The notes under the pieces: generated by a model
The model's database searches: none
What the model saw: only the letters and a program-made list of their open reading frames with translations
What the model was told of the DNA's origin: nothing
Translations under genes and position numbers: made by a program
Assembly (NCBI GenBank): GCA_937858255.1
Contig: CALLZQ010000697.1
Span: forward strand, 1 to 21,340
From: an uncultured Tabrizicola sp.
GTDB lineage: Bacteria > Pseudomonadota > Alphaproteobacteria > Rhodobacterales > Rhodobacteraceae
Direction of reading: 5' to 3'
Length of the DNA stretch: 21,340 bases
Part shown: one piece after another, positions 1 through 6,630 of the stretch
Layout of the letters: each line of letters opens with the position of its first letter
How positions within the stretch are numbered: the first letter of the stretch is position 1

Positions 1-112
1 GTGGGGGGGGGGGGGTTCCTCGGGGCGCCGCCGCGCCGCCCCGTGTTTTTTGGGGGGGCGCAGCCGGCGGGGGGGTGGGCCGGCGCCGGGGGGCGGGGGC
101 CGCCCGCCCGCC
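1..112. other. Low-reliability G/C homopolymer sequence at the window edge
   Basis: The stretch is dominated by runs of seven to thirteen G, with a run of six T, and its translation is low-complexity. From about base 113 the reading becomes ordinary coding sequence. The texture matches the corrupted part of the 1421-1740 duplication, so this is probably a poor-quality contig end rather than biology. Confidence 0.65.
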
Positions 113-759
113 ATATCTGTCATGTGCTGGAAAACTGCTCGGATCTGGGGCCCTTGCCCTGGCAGGCGCATGATGGCCCGCCGCTGGTGGTGATGACGGG
201 CCGTGCCGGCTATCAGAAGGATCACCTGACGGCGGCGCGGCTCCTTGCGCATCTGCCCGGCGATTGGCAGCTGGCGATCTGCGGCGCGGGCACTGACCGC
301 CCGGATTTTCAGCGCCGGATGCGGGCGGCCGCCGGCCCGGGTGCGGCGGCCCGGCTGCGCTTTCTGGGCCCGATGCGGGATATTCGCCCGCTGTTGCAAG
401 CGGCCGATCTGTTCCTGATCCCTTCGCGCTATGAGGGCATGCCGATTGCCGCGCTTGAGGCCTTTGAGGCCGGGCTGCCGCTGGCCAGTACCCGCATTCC
501 CGGCATGGCCGAGATTCTGGCCACCCATCCGATGGTGGTGGATTTCACCCGCGACGAGACGCCCGGGGCGGTGGCCGCCCGCCTTGTCGCGCTGGTGGGT
601 GCCGCCCGGGCCGAGGGGCCGGCGGCGCCCGCGCGTATCCGCACCGCCTGGGCGGGGCGCTTCAGCTTTGCCCACTGGCGCGGGGCGCTGGCGGGTCTTG
701 TGGATCGGCTGCTGGATGACCAGAATGCCGCCGGAACACCAAAGGATACGGGGCCATGA
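1..759 (+). CDS. Glycosyltransferase family 4, C-terminal part (5' end missing)
   Basis: This is the C-terminal half of a GT-B fold retaining glycosyltransferase that would use a nucleotide-sugar donor for polysaccharide assembly at the cytoplasmic side of the membrane. The donor-binding domain is readable from about residue 38. A first strand with the usual GT4 pattern lies near residues 62-75 (VVMTGRAGYQKD), then a GAG turn, and then the diagnostic E-x7-E pair at E145 and E153 (EGMPIAALE). The first ~37 codons are only glycine, proline, alanine and arginine from G/C homopolymers and resemble no glycosyltransferase. The GTG at base 1 is therefore not a credible start, and the true gene begins outside the window. 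It ends in an ATGA overlap with a possible small ORF. The family is clear but the acceptor and donor sugars are unknown. Confidence 0.85.
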   Translation: MGGGGFLGAPPRRPVFFGGAQPAGGWAGAGGRGPPARHICHVLENCSDLGPLPWQAHDGPPLVVMTGRAGYQKDHLTAARLLAHLPGDWQLAICGAGTDRPDFQRRMRAAAGPGAAARLRFLGPMRDIRPLLQAADLFLIPSRYEGMPIAALEAFEAGLPLASTRIPGMAEILATHPMVVDFTRDETPGAVAARLVALVGAARAEGPAAPARIRTAWAGRFSFAHWRGALAGLVDRLLDDQNAAGTPKDTGP

Positions 760-857
760 TACGACCATCATCAGGCCGCAATGCCATGCTTTGCTGGGCC
801 CCGGCTGGACAGGGGGCAGACTCCACGGCGCAAGGGACGAAAAGAACGGGGACGTGA
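756..857 (+). CDS. Possible 33-residue small protein coupled between glycosyltransferase and rfbC
   Basis: The ATG at 756 overlaps the upstream stop as ATGA, and the TGA at 855-857 shares one base with the rfbC start (TGATG). AAAGGAT at 741-747 is a good Shine-Dalgarno sequence with 8-base spacing. The product would begin MIRPSSGRNAMLCW and is hydrophilic, with no membrane segment or known motif. The double overlap is the signature of a translationally coupled chain. The ORF may serve only to carry ribosomes to rfbC, may be a remnant of a longer gene, or may be chance in a 97-base gap. I do not recognise a family. Confidence 0.35.
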   Translation: MIRPSSGRNAMLCWAPAGQGADSTAQGTKRTGT

Positions 858-1411
858 TGCAGATCGAGACGCTGGACTTGCAGGGGGTGCTGCGCCTGAC
901 CCCGGCGCGCTTTGGCGATGCGCGCGGCTGGTTTTCCGAGACATGGAACCGCCAGCGCCTGCGGGACGCCGGCATTGCCGATGATTTCGTGCAGGACAAC
1001 CGCTCGTGCTCGGCCAAGGCGGGCACGGTGCGCGGCCTGCATTTTCAGGCGCCACCCCGGGCGCAGGCCAAGCTGGTGCAGGTGCTGCGGGGCGAGATCT
1101 TCGATGTGGTGGTCGATCTGCGCCGCGGCTCGGCCAGCTACGGGCGCTGGATGGGGGTGCCGCTTTCGGCGGAAACCGGGGCGCAGCTTTATATCCCCGC
1201 CGGTTTCGCCCATGGTTTCGTCACCCGGGTCGATGACACCGAGATCCTTTACAAATGCAGCGATTACTACGCCCCCGCCGCCGAGGGGGCGATCCGGTTC
1301 GACGATCCCGATCTGGCAATCGACTGGGGGATCGACCCGGCGCAGGCGATCCTGTCGGACAAGGACGCGCGCGCCGGCGCCTTTGGCGGCTTTGTCACCC
1401 CCTTTGCCTGA
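857..1411 (+). CDS. rfbC: dTDP-4-dehydrorhamnose 3,5-epimerase
   Basis: RmlC/RfbC converts dTDP-4-keto-6-deoxyglucose to dTDP-4-keto-L-rhamnose, the third step of dTDP-L-rhamnose synthesis, in the cytoplasm. The 184-residue length is typical. The cupin signatures are complete: RGLHFQ at residues 59-64 with the catalytic base H62, YIPAGFAHGF at 112-121, and the tyrosine motif KCSDYY ending at 138. The frame stays open upstream to 431, but that extension reads as a shadow of the glycosyltransferase. ATG 857 gives the canonical N-terminus (MQIETLDLQGV) and follows AACGGGGA; GTG 854 is a possible alternative. The other rhamnose genes (rfbA, rfbB, rfbD) are not in the window. Its presence implies rhamnose in the local polysaccharide. 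Confidence 0.95.
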   Translation: MQIETLDLQGVLRLTPARFGDARGWFSETWNRQRLRDAGIADDFVQDNRSCSAKAGTVRGLHFQAPPRAQAKLVQVLRGEIFDVVVDLRRGSASYGRWMGVPLSAETGAQLYIPAGFAHGFVTRVDDTEILYKCSDYYAPAAEGAIRFDDPDLAIDWGIDPAQAILSDKDARAGAFGGFVTPFA

Positions 1412-1414
1412 GCC

Positions 1415-1874
1415 CTAGGGGGTGGCCTCTTCGGCAGGCGGGGGGGCGTCATAGGGCGGCAGCGGCACCGGCCCCGCCGTGACCTCGATCGGGGCGGGGG
1501 ACAGGGGTTCGGGCGGGGGGGGGCCCCCCAGGGGCAGGGACCGCGGGCCCCCCAGCATGGCCCCCTCCTCGGGGGGGGGGGGGGGCGGGTAGGGGGGCGG
1601 CCGGGCCGGGCCCCGCCGTGACCTCGATCGGGGCGGGGAACAGCGTTTCGGGCGGCGGGGTGCCGCCATGGGGCAGGATCAGCGTCACCTCAAGCATGCC
1701 GCTCTCATCGCGGCAGACCGTGCCGACGATCCAGGGATTGCCGGGTTCTTCCAGCGGCGCTTCGGAGGTTGCCGCTGACAGATCGAGCGCCACACCGTTA
1801 AGTGTCAGAATCTCGCCCTCGACCTCGGCAATCAGCGGCAGGTCCATGCGGACGGGGGACAGGGTGATCTTCAT
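1415..1874 (-). CDS. Small conserved-type protein downstream of DUF2793 gene; reading frame broken by apparent assembly duplication
   Basis: The start at 1874 follows GAGGAGA (1881-1887) with 6-base spacing, and this RBS overlaps the stop of the DUF2793 gene, so the two are a coupled pair. The first ~70 residues (MKITLSPVRMDLPLIAEVEG...) are ordinary and mostly beta-like, with no membrane segment. The frame then enters G/C-homopolymer sequence and would run to 1449, while the natural C-terminus (...PPYDAPPPAEEATP, stop at 1415-1417) lies in another frame. Removing a 139-base repeat unit leaves 321 bases, exactly 107 codons, giving a clean 106-residue protein. I do not recognise the family. 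By position it may be an accessory or assembly partner of the spike/fibre protein. Confidence 0.65.
1421..1740. repeat. Degraded direct duplication with 139-base offset, probably an uncollapsed assembly overlap
   Basis: GCCCCGCCGTGACCTCGATC occurs exactly at 1471 and again at 1610. To the right of the first copy the sequence keeps resembling that after the second copy, but with changes almost all toward G or C (for example AACAGCGTTTCGGGCGG becomes GACAGGGGTTCGGGCGG). To the left of the second copy it is a degraded version of what precedes the first. Each copy is therefore clean on its outer side and corrupted towards the shared middle near 1560-1575, as expected when two poor-quality read ends are butted together instead of overlapped. 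Confidence 0.7.
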
Positions 1875-1885
1875 GCGCGCTCTCC

Positions 1886-3433
1886 TCAGAACCAGCGGCC
1901 GGTGGCGGTCACATTGACGTAGATTGTCCGGTTGGACAGGCTGATCGGGGATACGGCATAGACGGTCGAGGGCGTGTTGACCGTATCGCCAATGCCGCCC
2001 ACGGCGGTGAGTGTCGCGAAATCCGCCGTATGCGCGATGCAGATGCACGACGGCGCAGTGGCGAATGTCGCCGGATAGGTCGTGGTGCCCGACAGCAGCG
2101 AATTGGACCGGAACAGCGATCCATAGGCGACATTCATATCTTGCGCGGTCAGCGTAATCCGCTTTGTGCAGATCTGCGTGCCATCGGCAAAGCGCACATA
2201 TTCGCCATTGGCATTGCTGCCGCGCTCGATCACCCGGCCGGTCGGCACGCCCGCGGTCTGGGTCACCGGTCCGACGATCGTGCCCTGATGGATCATCTCG
2301 ACCCAGGGCGACCAGCCGGATCCGCCATAAGAGCGTTCAAAGATCCGGATCTGGCTGGCGCTGGAATTGCTGGGATAGGCAGAATAACGCTGCGTCCAGT
2401 TGCTGCCCGAGCGGCGGATGTTCATGAGCGTGCCGGCCGAGGCCAGCGGGTAATTGTTGCCGGGCGTATTGCCCGAGGTCGGGTTGTAGTAGAACCCCGA
2501 GGCCGTCAGCGCATCGAGATTGTCGGCCGGCCCCAGCGTGATCGCGGTGCCAAGCCCGTAATCGCCGGTCCTGACCAGCCGCCCGGCGGTCAGGTCGGTC
2601 GCGCCCTGCATCACGGCCGTGCCGGATAGCGGCACGTTCAGCACCATCCCCGCAGGCGACAGCAGGGCCCGCTGCGCCCCACCCGCACTCAGCCCGATCT
2701 GGTCGGCACCGGCGGAATAGAGGCCGGTATCGCCATCGCCGAGGAAAGCCAGCCCCGGCTGGGCCGCGCTGCCGGCGGCCAGCGTGGCGCCGGCGGGCAG
2801 CTCGACCCGGCCCGAAGCGGCCATGGCGCGCAGCGCGGTCTGAAAGGCGCTGCCATCGGCGCTGGTCTTGATCTCGAAATCGTCGCTGCCGGCAGTGCCC
2901 ATCTCGGCCCGGCCCGACCAGCCGGTCTGAAACAGCAGGCTGGCGGTATCGCCCGCGCCTGCCTTGTTGACCTTGACCTGATGGCCGGCGCCGACATGGG
3001 TCAGCAGCGTCGCCTCGCCCGCCACCGCCAGCCGGTTGGCGCTGTCGGAATCGGTATTGACCCCCAGCCCCGCGACCCGCTGCACCTGCCCCTCGCCCCC
3101 GGCCCAGACCAGCCCGTCAAAGACCACGCGCCGGCCCTCGTCCAGCACCTCGGCCTGCCAGCCGGGCTGGGGGTCGAAAAAGCTCCACCCCCCCTCATCC
3201 CACAGGGCGACGCGGTGATCCTGCCCGGCAAAGGCGCCGGTGGCGCCGGCGGGCACGATATGGCGCTCGCCCGCGGCGGGCAGGGCGGGGGGCACGGCGG
3301 CCTGCCGGCTTGACACCGCCAGCTGTACCAGCAGGTCCAGCTTTCGCAGCGCCTCGTTATGGGTGACATGCTTTTGCGCCTGGGCAGGCTGAATATAGGG
3401 AAGCGCAAGGATTGCGGAAACTTCGGTTGGCAT
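1886..3433 (-). CDS. DUF2793 domain protein with pyocin-knob/tail-fibre-like C-terminal half (candidate phage-like or GTA spike)
   Basis: A 515-residue protein opening with the characteristic DUF2793 start (LALPYIQPAQAQKHVTHNEAL, residues ~10-30; domain to ~95), a family typical of Rhodobacterales. Residues ~190-290 are alanine/glycine-rich repeats like trimeric fibre shafts (LPAGATLAAGSAAQ, LAFLGDGDTGLYSAGADQ). Residues ~288-380 match the pyocin-knob pattern of phage tail fibres, ending in SGWSPWVEMIHQG. The remaining ~120 residues resemble a fibre tip (VRFADGTQICTKR...VTATGRWF). There is no signal peptide. GAGAGGGG lies just upstream of ATG 3433. It is divergent from manC and followed after 11 bases by its small partner. 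In R. capsulatus, as I recall, gene-transfer-agent head-spike genes ghsA/ghsB lie beside capsule genes. An equivalent role here is inference; a tail fibre from a prophage remnant is the alternative. Confidence 0.8.
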   Translation of the reverse strand: MPTEVSAILALPYIQPAQAQKHVTHNEALRKLDLLVQLAVSSRQAAVPPALPAAGERHIVPAGATGAFAGQDHRVALWDEGGWSFFDPQPGWQAEVLDEGRRVVFDGLVWAGGEGQVQRVAGLGVNTDSDSANRLAVAGEATLLTHVGAGHQVKVNKAGAGDTASLLFQTGWSGRAEMGTAGSDDFEIKTSADGSAFQTALRAMAASGRVELPAGATLAAGSAAQPGLAFLGDGDTGLYSAGADQIGLSAGGAQRALLSPAGMVLNVPLSGTAVMQGATDLTAGRLVRTGDYGLGTAITLGPADNLDALTASGFYYNPTSGNTPGNNYPLASAGTLMNIRRSGSNWTQRYSAYPSNSSASQIRIFERSYGGSGWSPWVEMIHQGTIVGPVTQTAGVPTGRVIERGSNANGEYVRFADGTQICTKRITLTAQDMNVAYGSLFRSNSLLSGTTTYPATFATAPSCICIAHTADFATLTAVGGIGDTVNTPSTVYAVSPISLSNRTIYVNVTATGRWF

Positions 3434-3595
3434 CGCGGCCCCTCTCGACTGATTGGCCGTACTCTCGCCCGACGATCTGACGGTCCGGTAAAGGCTGCGT
3501 ACGCTCAGCCCTCTGGACCCCTGCGGCTCATCTGTTATGAGGGAGGGGTTTTTCCGAGGTGGATGGTTTCTCCGGTTTCACTCAAGAGGTTTTTC
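3434..3595. promoter_or_regulatory. Divergent intergenic region between the DUF2793 gene and manC
   Basis: These 162 bases separate two genes read outward, so each strand should carry a promoter. On the plus strand CTGGAC (3513-3518) and TATGAG (3536-3541) with a 17-base spacer form only a weak sigma-70-like match. AAGAGG at 3584-3589 is the manC ribosome-binding site. I see no clear operator. Confidence 0.35.
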
Positions 3596-5044
3596 ATGCG
3601 CGTCACCCCTGTTCTTCTGTGCGGCGGTTCCGGGACCCGGCTTTGGCCGCTGTCGCGGAAATCCTATCCCAAGCAATTTACCGCCCTTGCCGGGGCGCAG
3701 TCGCTGTTCCAGCAATCGGCCCTGCGGCTGTCGGGCACAGAGGCCGGGTTGTCCTTTGCCGCGCCCATGGTGGTGACCAATGCCGATTTCCGCTTCATCG
3801 TCACCGAGCAACTTTCCGAGGCCGGGATCGACCCCGGCCCGGTGCTGATCGAGCCCGAGGGCCGCAATACCGCCCCCGCCGTGCTGGCTGCCGCGCTGCA
3901 CCTTCTGACCGCTGACCCCGATGCGGTGATGCTGGTCGCGCCCTCGGATCATGTGATCCCCGATGCGCCGGCCTTCCGCGCCGCGGTGCAGGCCGGGATG
4001 GCAGCGGTGGCCGAGGGGCGGATCGTTACCTTTGGCATCGCCCCCGACCGCCCCGAAACCGGCTATGGCTATCTGGAACTGTCGGCCCGTCCTGACGGTT
4101 CGGGCCAGCCGGTGGCGCTGACACGTTTTGTCGAAAAACCCGATGCGGCGCGGGCTGCCGCGATGCTGGCCGATGGCAGCTTCATGTGGAACTCGGGGAT
4201 CTTCCTGTTCCGCGCCGCCGATATTCTGGCCGCCTTTGAGACCCATGCCCCCGATCTGATCGCCCCGGTGCGCGCCGCCGTGACCGAGGCCAAGGCCGAT
4301 CTCGGCTTTCTGCGGCTGGCGCCCGAGCCCTGGGCCAAGGCGCGCGAGATCTCGATCGACTATGCGGTGATGGAGAAATCCGACCGCCTGTCGGTGGTGC
4401 CCTTTGCCGCCGGCTGGTCCGATCTGGGGGGCTGGGATGCCGTCTGGCGCGAAACCGGGCCGGATGGGCAGGGGGTTGTCACCTCGGCCAATGCCACGGC
4501 GATCGACTGCCAGTCCTCGCTGTTGCGGTCCGAGGCCGAGGCGCTGGAACTGGTCGGCATCGGGCTGAAGGATATCATCGCCGTCGCCATGCCCGACGCC
4601 GTGCTGGTCGCCCATATGGACCGCGCGCAGGACGTCAAGAAGGCGGTCGATGCGCTCAAGGCCAAACAGGCCAAGCAGGCCCAGCAATTCCCGCGTGACT
4701 TCCGCCCCTGGGGCTGGTTCGAGAGCCTGGTGATCGGCGACCGGTTCCAGGTCAAGCGGATCGTGGTGCATCCGGGCGCGGCGCTGTCGCTGCAAAGCCA
4801 TCATCACCGCTCGGAACACTGGATCGTGGTGCAGGGCACGGCCCGGGTCACAGTCGATGACACCGTGCGCCTCGTGACCGAGAATCAGTCGGTCTATATC
4901 CCGCTGGGCGCGATTCACCGGATGGAAAACCCCGGCAAGGTGCCGATGGTGCTGATCGAGGTGCAGACCGGCGCCTATCTGGGCGAGGATGACATCATCC
5001 GCTACGAGGATATCTATGCGCGCGGCCAGGGGGCGAGGGGGTAA
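3596..5044 (+). CDS. manC: Mannose-1-phosphate guanylyltransferase / mannose-6-phosphate isomerase
   Basis: A bifunctional cytoplasmic enzyme of the ManC/AlgA type that makes GDP-mannose from mannose-1-phosphate and isomerises fructose-6-phosphate to mannose-6-phosphate. The 482-residue length is usual. The nucleotidyltransferase signature GGSGTRLWPLSRKSYPKQF is at residues 10-28 and FVEKP at 178-182. The zinc-binding isomerase motif QSHHHRSEHW is at 400-409 and is followed by VVQGTA. The ORF is open upstream to 3359, but ATG 3596 gives the family N-terminus and is preceded by AAGAGG with 6-base spacing. It feeds the gmd-fcl pair further down the window. No phosphomannomutase (manB) is seen, so mannose-1-phosphate must come from a gene elsewhere. 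A strong hairpin follows, so it is probably a single-gene transcription unit. Confidence 0.96.
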   Translation: MRVTPVLLCGGSGTRLWPLSRKSYPKQFTALAGAQSLFQQSALRLSGTEAGLSFAAPMVVTNADFRFIVTEQLSEAGIDPGPVLIEPEGRNTAPAVLAAALHLLTADPDAVMLVAPSDHVIPDAPAFRAAVQAGMAAVAEGRIVTFGIAPDRPETGYGYLELSARPDGSGQPVALTRFVEKPDAARAAAMLADGSFMWNSGIFLFRAADILAAFETHAPDLIAPVRAAVTEAKADLGFLRLAPEPWAKAREISIDYAVMEKSDRLSVVPFAAGWSDLGGWDAVWRETGPDGQGVVTSANATAIDCQSSLLRSEAEALELVGIGLKDIIAVAMPDAVLVAHMDRAQDVKKAVDALKAKQAKQAQQFPRDFRPWGWFESLVIGDRFQVKRIVVHPGAALSLQSHHHRSEHWIVVQGTARVTVDDTVRLVTENQSVYIPLGAIHRMENPGKVPMVLIEVQTGAYLGEDDIIRYEDIYARGQGARG

Positions 5045-5104
5045 GCCCCGGCAGGCACTGGACAGGGGCGGGCGAAACCCAAGCCATGTGGGCCCTGCAA
5101 CGGA

Positions 5105-5137
5105 AAAACGGGCTTGTCCCGGAGGGCAGCCCGTTTT
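5105..5137 (+). terminator. Rho-independent-type terminator after manC
   Basis: A perfect 10-base stem AAAACGGGCT (5105-5114) / AGCCCGTTTT (5128-5137) encloses a 13-base loop. The stem ends in four T and is preceded by five A, so it could also work from the opposite strand. It lies 60 bases past the manC stop. Confidence 0.7.
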
Positions 5138-5257
5138 GATCTTGGGGCGGTGATGCCGGAATGGATGTGGATGGTGGCCGGAGATCGCCTGATCAGGAAC
5201 CGATCCGCCCGGCTCGCCGGGATCGGAATTTGCTTTTGCAACAGGAGTCGTGGGTAG

Positions 5258-6241
5258 ATGAAAGTCGTTCTGGTGACAGGTGGGGCAGGCTATATTGGCA
5301 GCCATGCCTGCAAAACCCTGAAAGAGAACGGGTATCTCCCCGTCACCTATGACAGCCTTGTCACCGGATGGCAGGATGCGGTTCAGTTCGGGCCCTTCGA
5401 GAAAGGCGATCTGGCCGATCGCGCCCGGCTGGACGAGGTTTTCGCCAGATACAAGCCAATCGCGGTGATGCATTTCGCGGCACTCAGCCTTGTCGGGGAA
5501 AGCATGTCCGATCCCGGCAAGTACTGGCGCAACAACGCCTTTGGCTCGCTCAACCTGATCGAGGCGGCCGTCGCAGCGGGCTGCATGAATTTTGTCTTTT
5601 CCTCGACCTGTGCCACCTATGGCGAGCAGGATAACGTGATCCTGAACGAAGACAGCGTGCAACTGCCGATCAACTCTTATGGCGGCTCGAAGCGGGCGGT
5701 GGAAAACATGCTGGTCGATTTCGGCGCCTCTTGCGGCCTGAAATCGGTCATCTTCCGCTATTTCAACGTGGCAGGGGGGTCTGAGGCGGCCGAGATTGGC
5801 GAATTCCATCGCCCCGAGACCCATCTGATTCCGATCCTGCTGGATGCGGTCGACGGGCGGCGCGATGCGCTGACCATTTATGGCACCGATTACGACACCC
5901 AGGACGGCACCTGCGTGCGCGACTATGTGCATGTCTGCGATCTGGTAGAGGCGCATGTTCTGGGCCTGAAATGGCTTGAAGAGGGCAAGGAGAGCCGGGT
6001 GTTCAATCTCGGCACCGGCTCGGGCTTCTCGGTCCGCGAGGTGATCGAACATGCCCGCAGGGTGACCAATCGCCCCGTGCCCTATGTGGAAGGGCCGCGC
6101 CGCCCCGGCGATTGCACGAAGCTGGTTTCCGGCTCCAGCCGGGCTGTGCAGGATCTGGGCTGGCAGCCCACAAGGTCAACGCTGGACCGGATGATTGCCG
6201 ATGCCTGGCGCTGGCACCAAACCGGGCATTATGAGAAATAA
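5258..6241 (+). CDS. galE: UDP-glucose 4-epimerase
   Basis: An extended short-chain dehydrogenase/reductase that interconverts UDP-glucose and UDP-galactose with tightly bound NAD, providing galactose donors for the polysaccharide. The Rossmann motif GGAGYIGSH is at residues 8-16. FSSTCATYG at 114-122 places T117 at the position of the E. coli GalE catalytic S124, followed by YGGSK with Y141 and K145. YFNVAGG and the C-terminal EGPRRPGD of GalE are also present. The 327-residue length is normal. ACAGGAG at 5241-5247 lies 10 bases before the ATG. It has its own upstream region after the manC terminator, with a 389-base gap behind it. A related 4-epimerase acting on UDP-GlcNAc or a pentose cannot be excluded from sequence alone. 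Confidence 0.92.
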   Translation: MKVVLVTGGAGYIGSHACKTLKENGYLPVTYDSLVTGWQDAVQFGPFEKGDLADRARLDEVFARYKPIAVMHFAALSLVGESMSDPGKYWRNNAFGSLNLIEAAVAAGCMNFVFSSTCATYGEQDNVILNEDSVQLPINSYGGSKRAVENMLVDFGASCGLKSVIFRYFNVAGGSEAAEIGEFHRPETHLIPILLDAVDGRRDALTIYGTDYDTQDGTCVRDYVHVCDLVEAHVLGLKWLEEGKESRVFNLGTGSGFSVREVIEHARRVTNRPVPYVEGPRRPGDCTKLVSGSSRAVQDLGWQPTRSTLDRMIADAWRWHQTGHYEK

Positions 6242-6630
6242 GCCTTGCGGTTATCCGGGGCTCTGACTGACTACGGGTCAGTACATTGGATTCAGGACGG
6301 GAATCCTTGCAAAAGTTGCATAAGATGGTGTCCAAAACTCCCTCGGGTTGTGAGATCGCATGATGGTTAAGCACGTGCTATATCCTATGGCGCAGATTTC
6401 GCAGACCCCGGGACAGAAACCCTTGACCTTGGCAGAGATCCGCAAACACAGTGCCGCCCGGGGCCGCTCAGGCCTTGGCCTGCCGGCGATTGCAGCTTGC
6501 GCAGGCGGGATGGCTGAGCTATCTCCGACCCGAACCATGTTACGTCCGCAACTTTAATTAGTAATCGATTTTTCGTAAACCCTAAAGCGGGTCTCTGTCA
6601 ATTTTGCAACATTGGGACTAATTGCCAGTC
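6242..6630. other. Long intergenic region between galE and the unknown GT-A-like gene
   Basis: About 390 bases without a convincing gene. ACTGAC/GTCAGT (6266-6271/6277-6282) forms a short hairpin after galE but lacks a T tract. A 65-codon frame at 6360-6557 has no clear RBS or family resemblance. From about 6540 the DNA turns AT-rich (TTTAATTAGTAATCGATTTTTC, 6554 onward), the likely promoter and leader of the next gene. I cannot place a promoter with confidence. Confidence 0.5.

Noticed and set aside
1..110. Long poly-G as a possible phase-variation tract in the glycosyltransferase
   Set aside because: The whole region is corrupted rather than one tract in otherwise good coding sequence, so a sequencing artefact is more likely.
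5153..5257. 34-codon ORF ending directly before the galE start codon
   Set aside because: It lies just after a terminator, its purine tract (TTGGGGCGG) is only two to three bases from the ATG, and galE has its own ACAGGAG. The adjacency is suggestive but not enough to call a gene.
3578..6052. 824-codon open frame on the minus strand across manC and galE
   Set aside because: It is antisense to two complete, motif-rich enzymes and its translation is histidine/arginine-rich without any domain. It is a shadow of high-GC codon bias.
6360..6557. 65-codon plus-strand ORF in the gap after galE
   Set aside because: No convincing RBS, no known motif, and composition like non-coding sequence.
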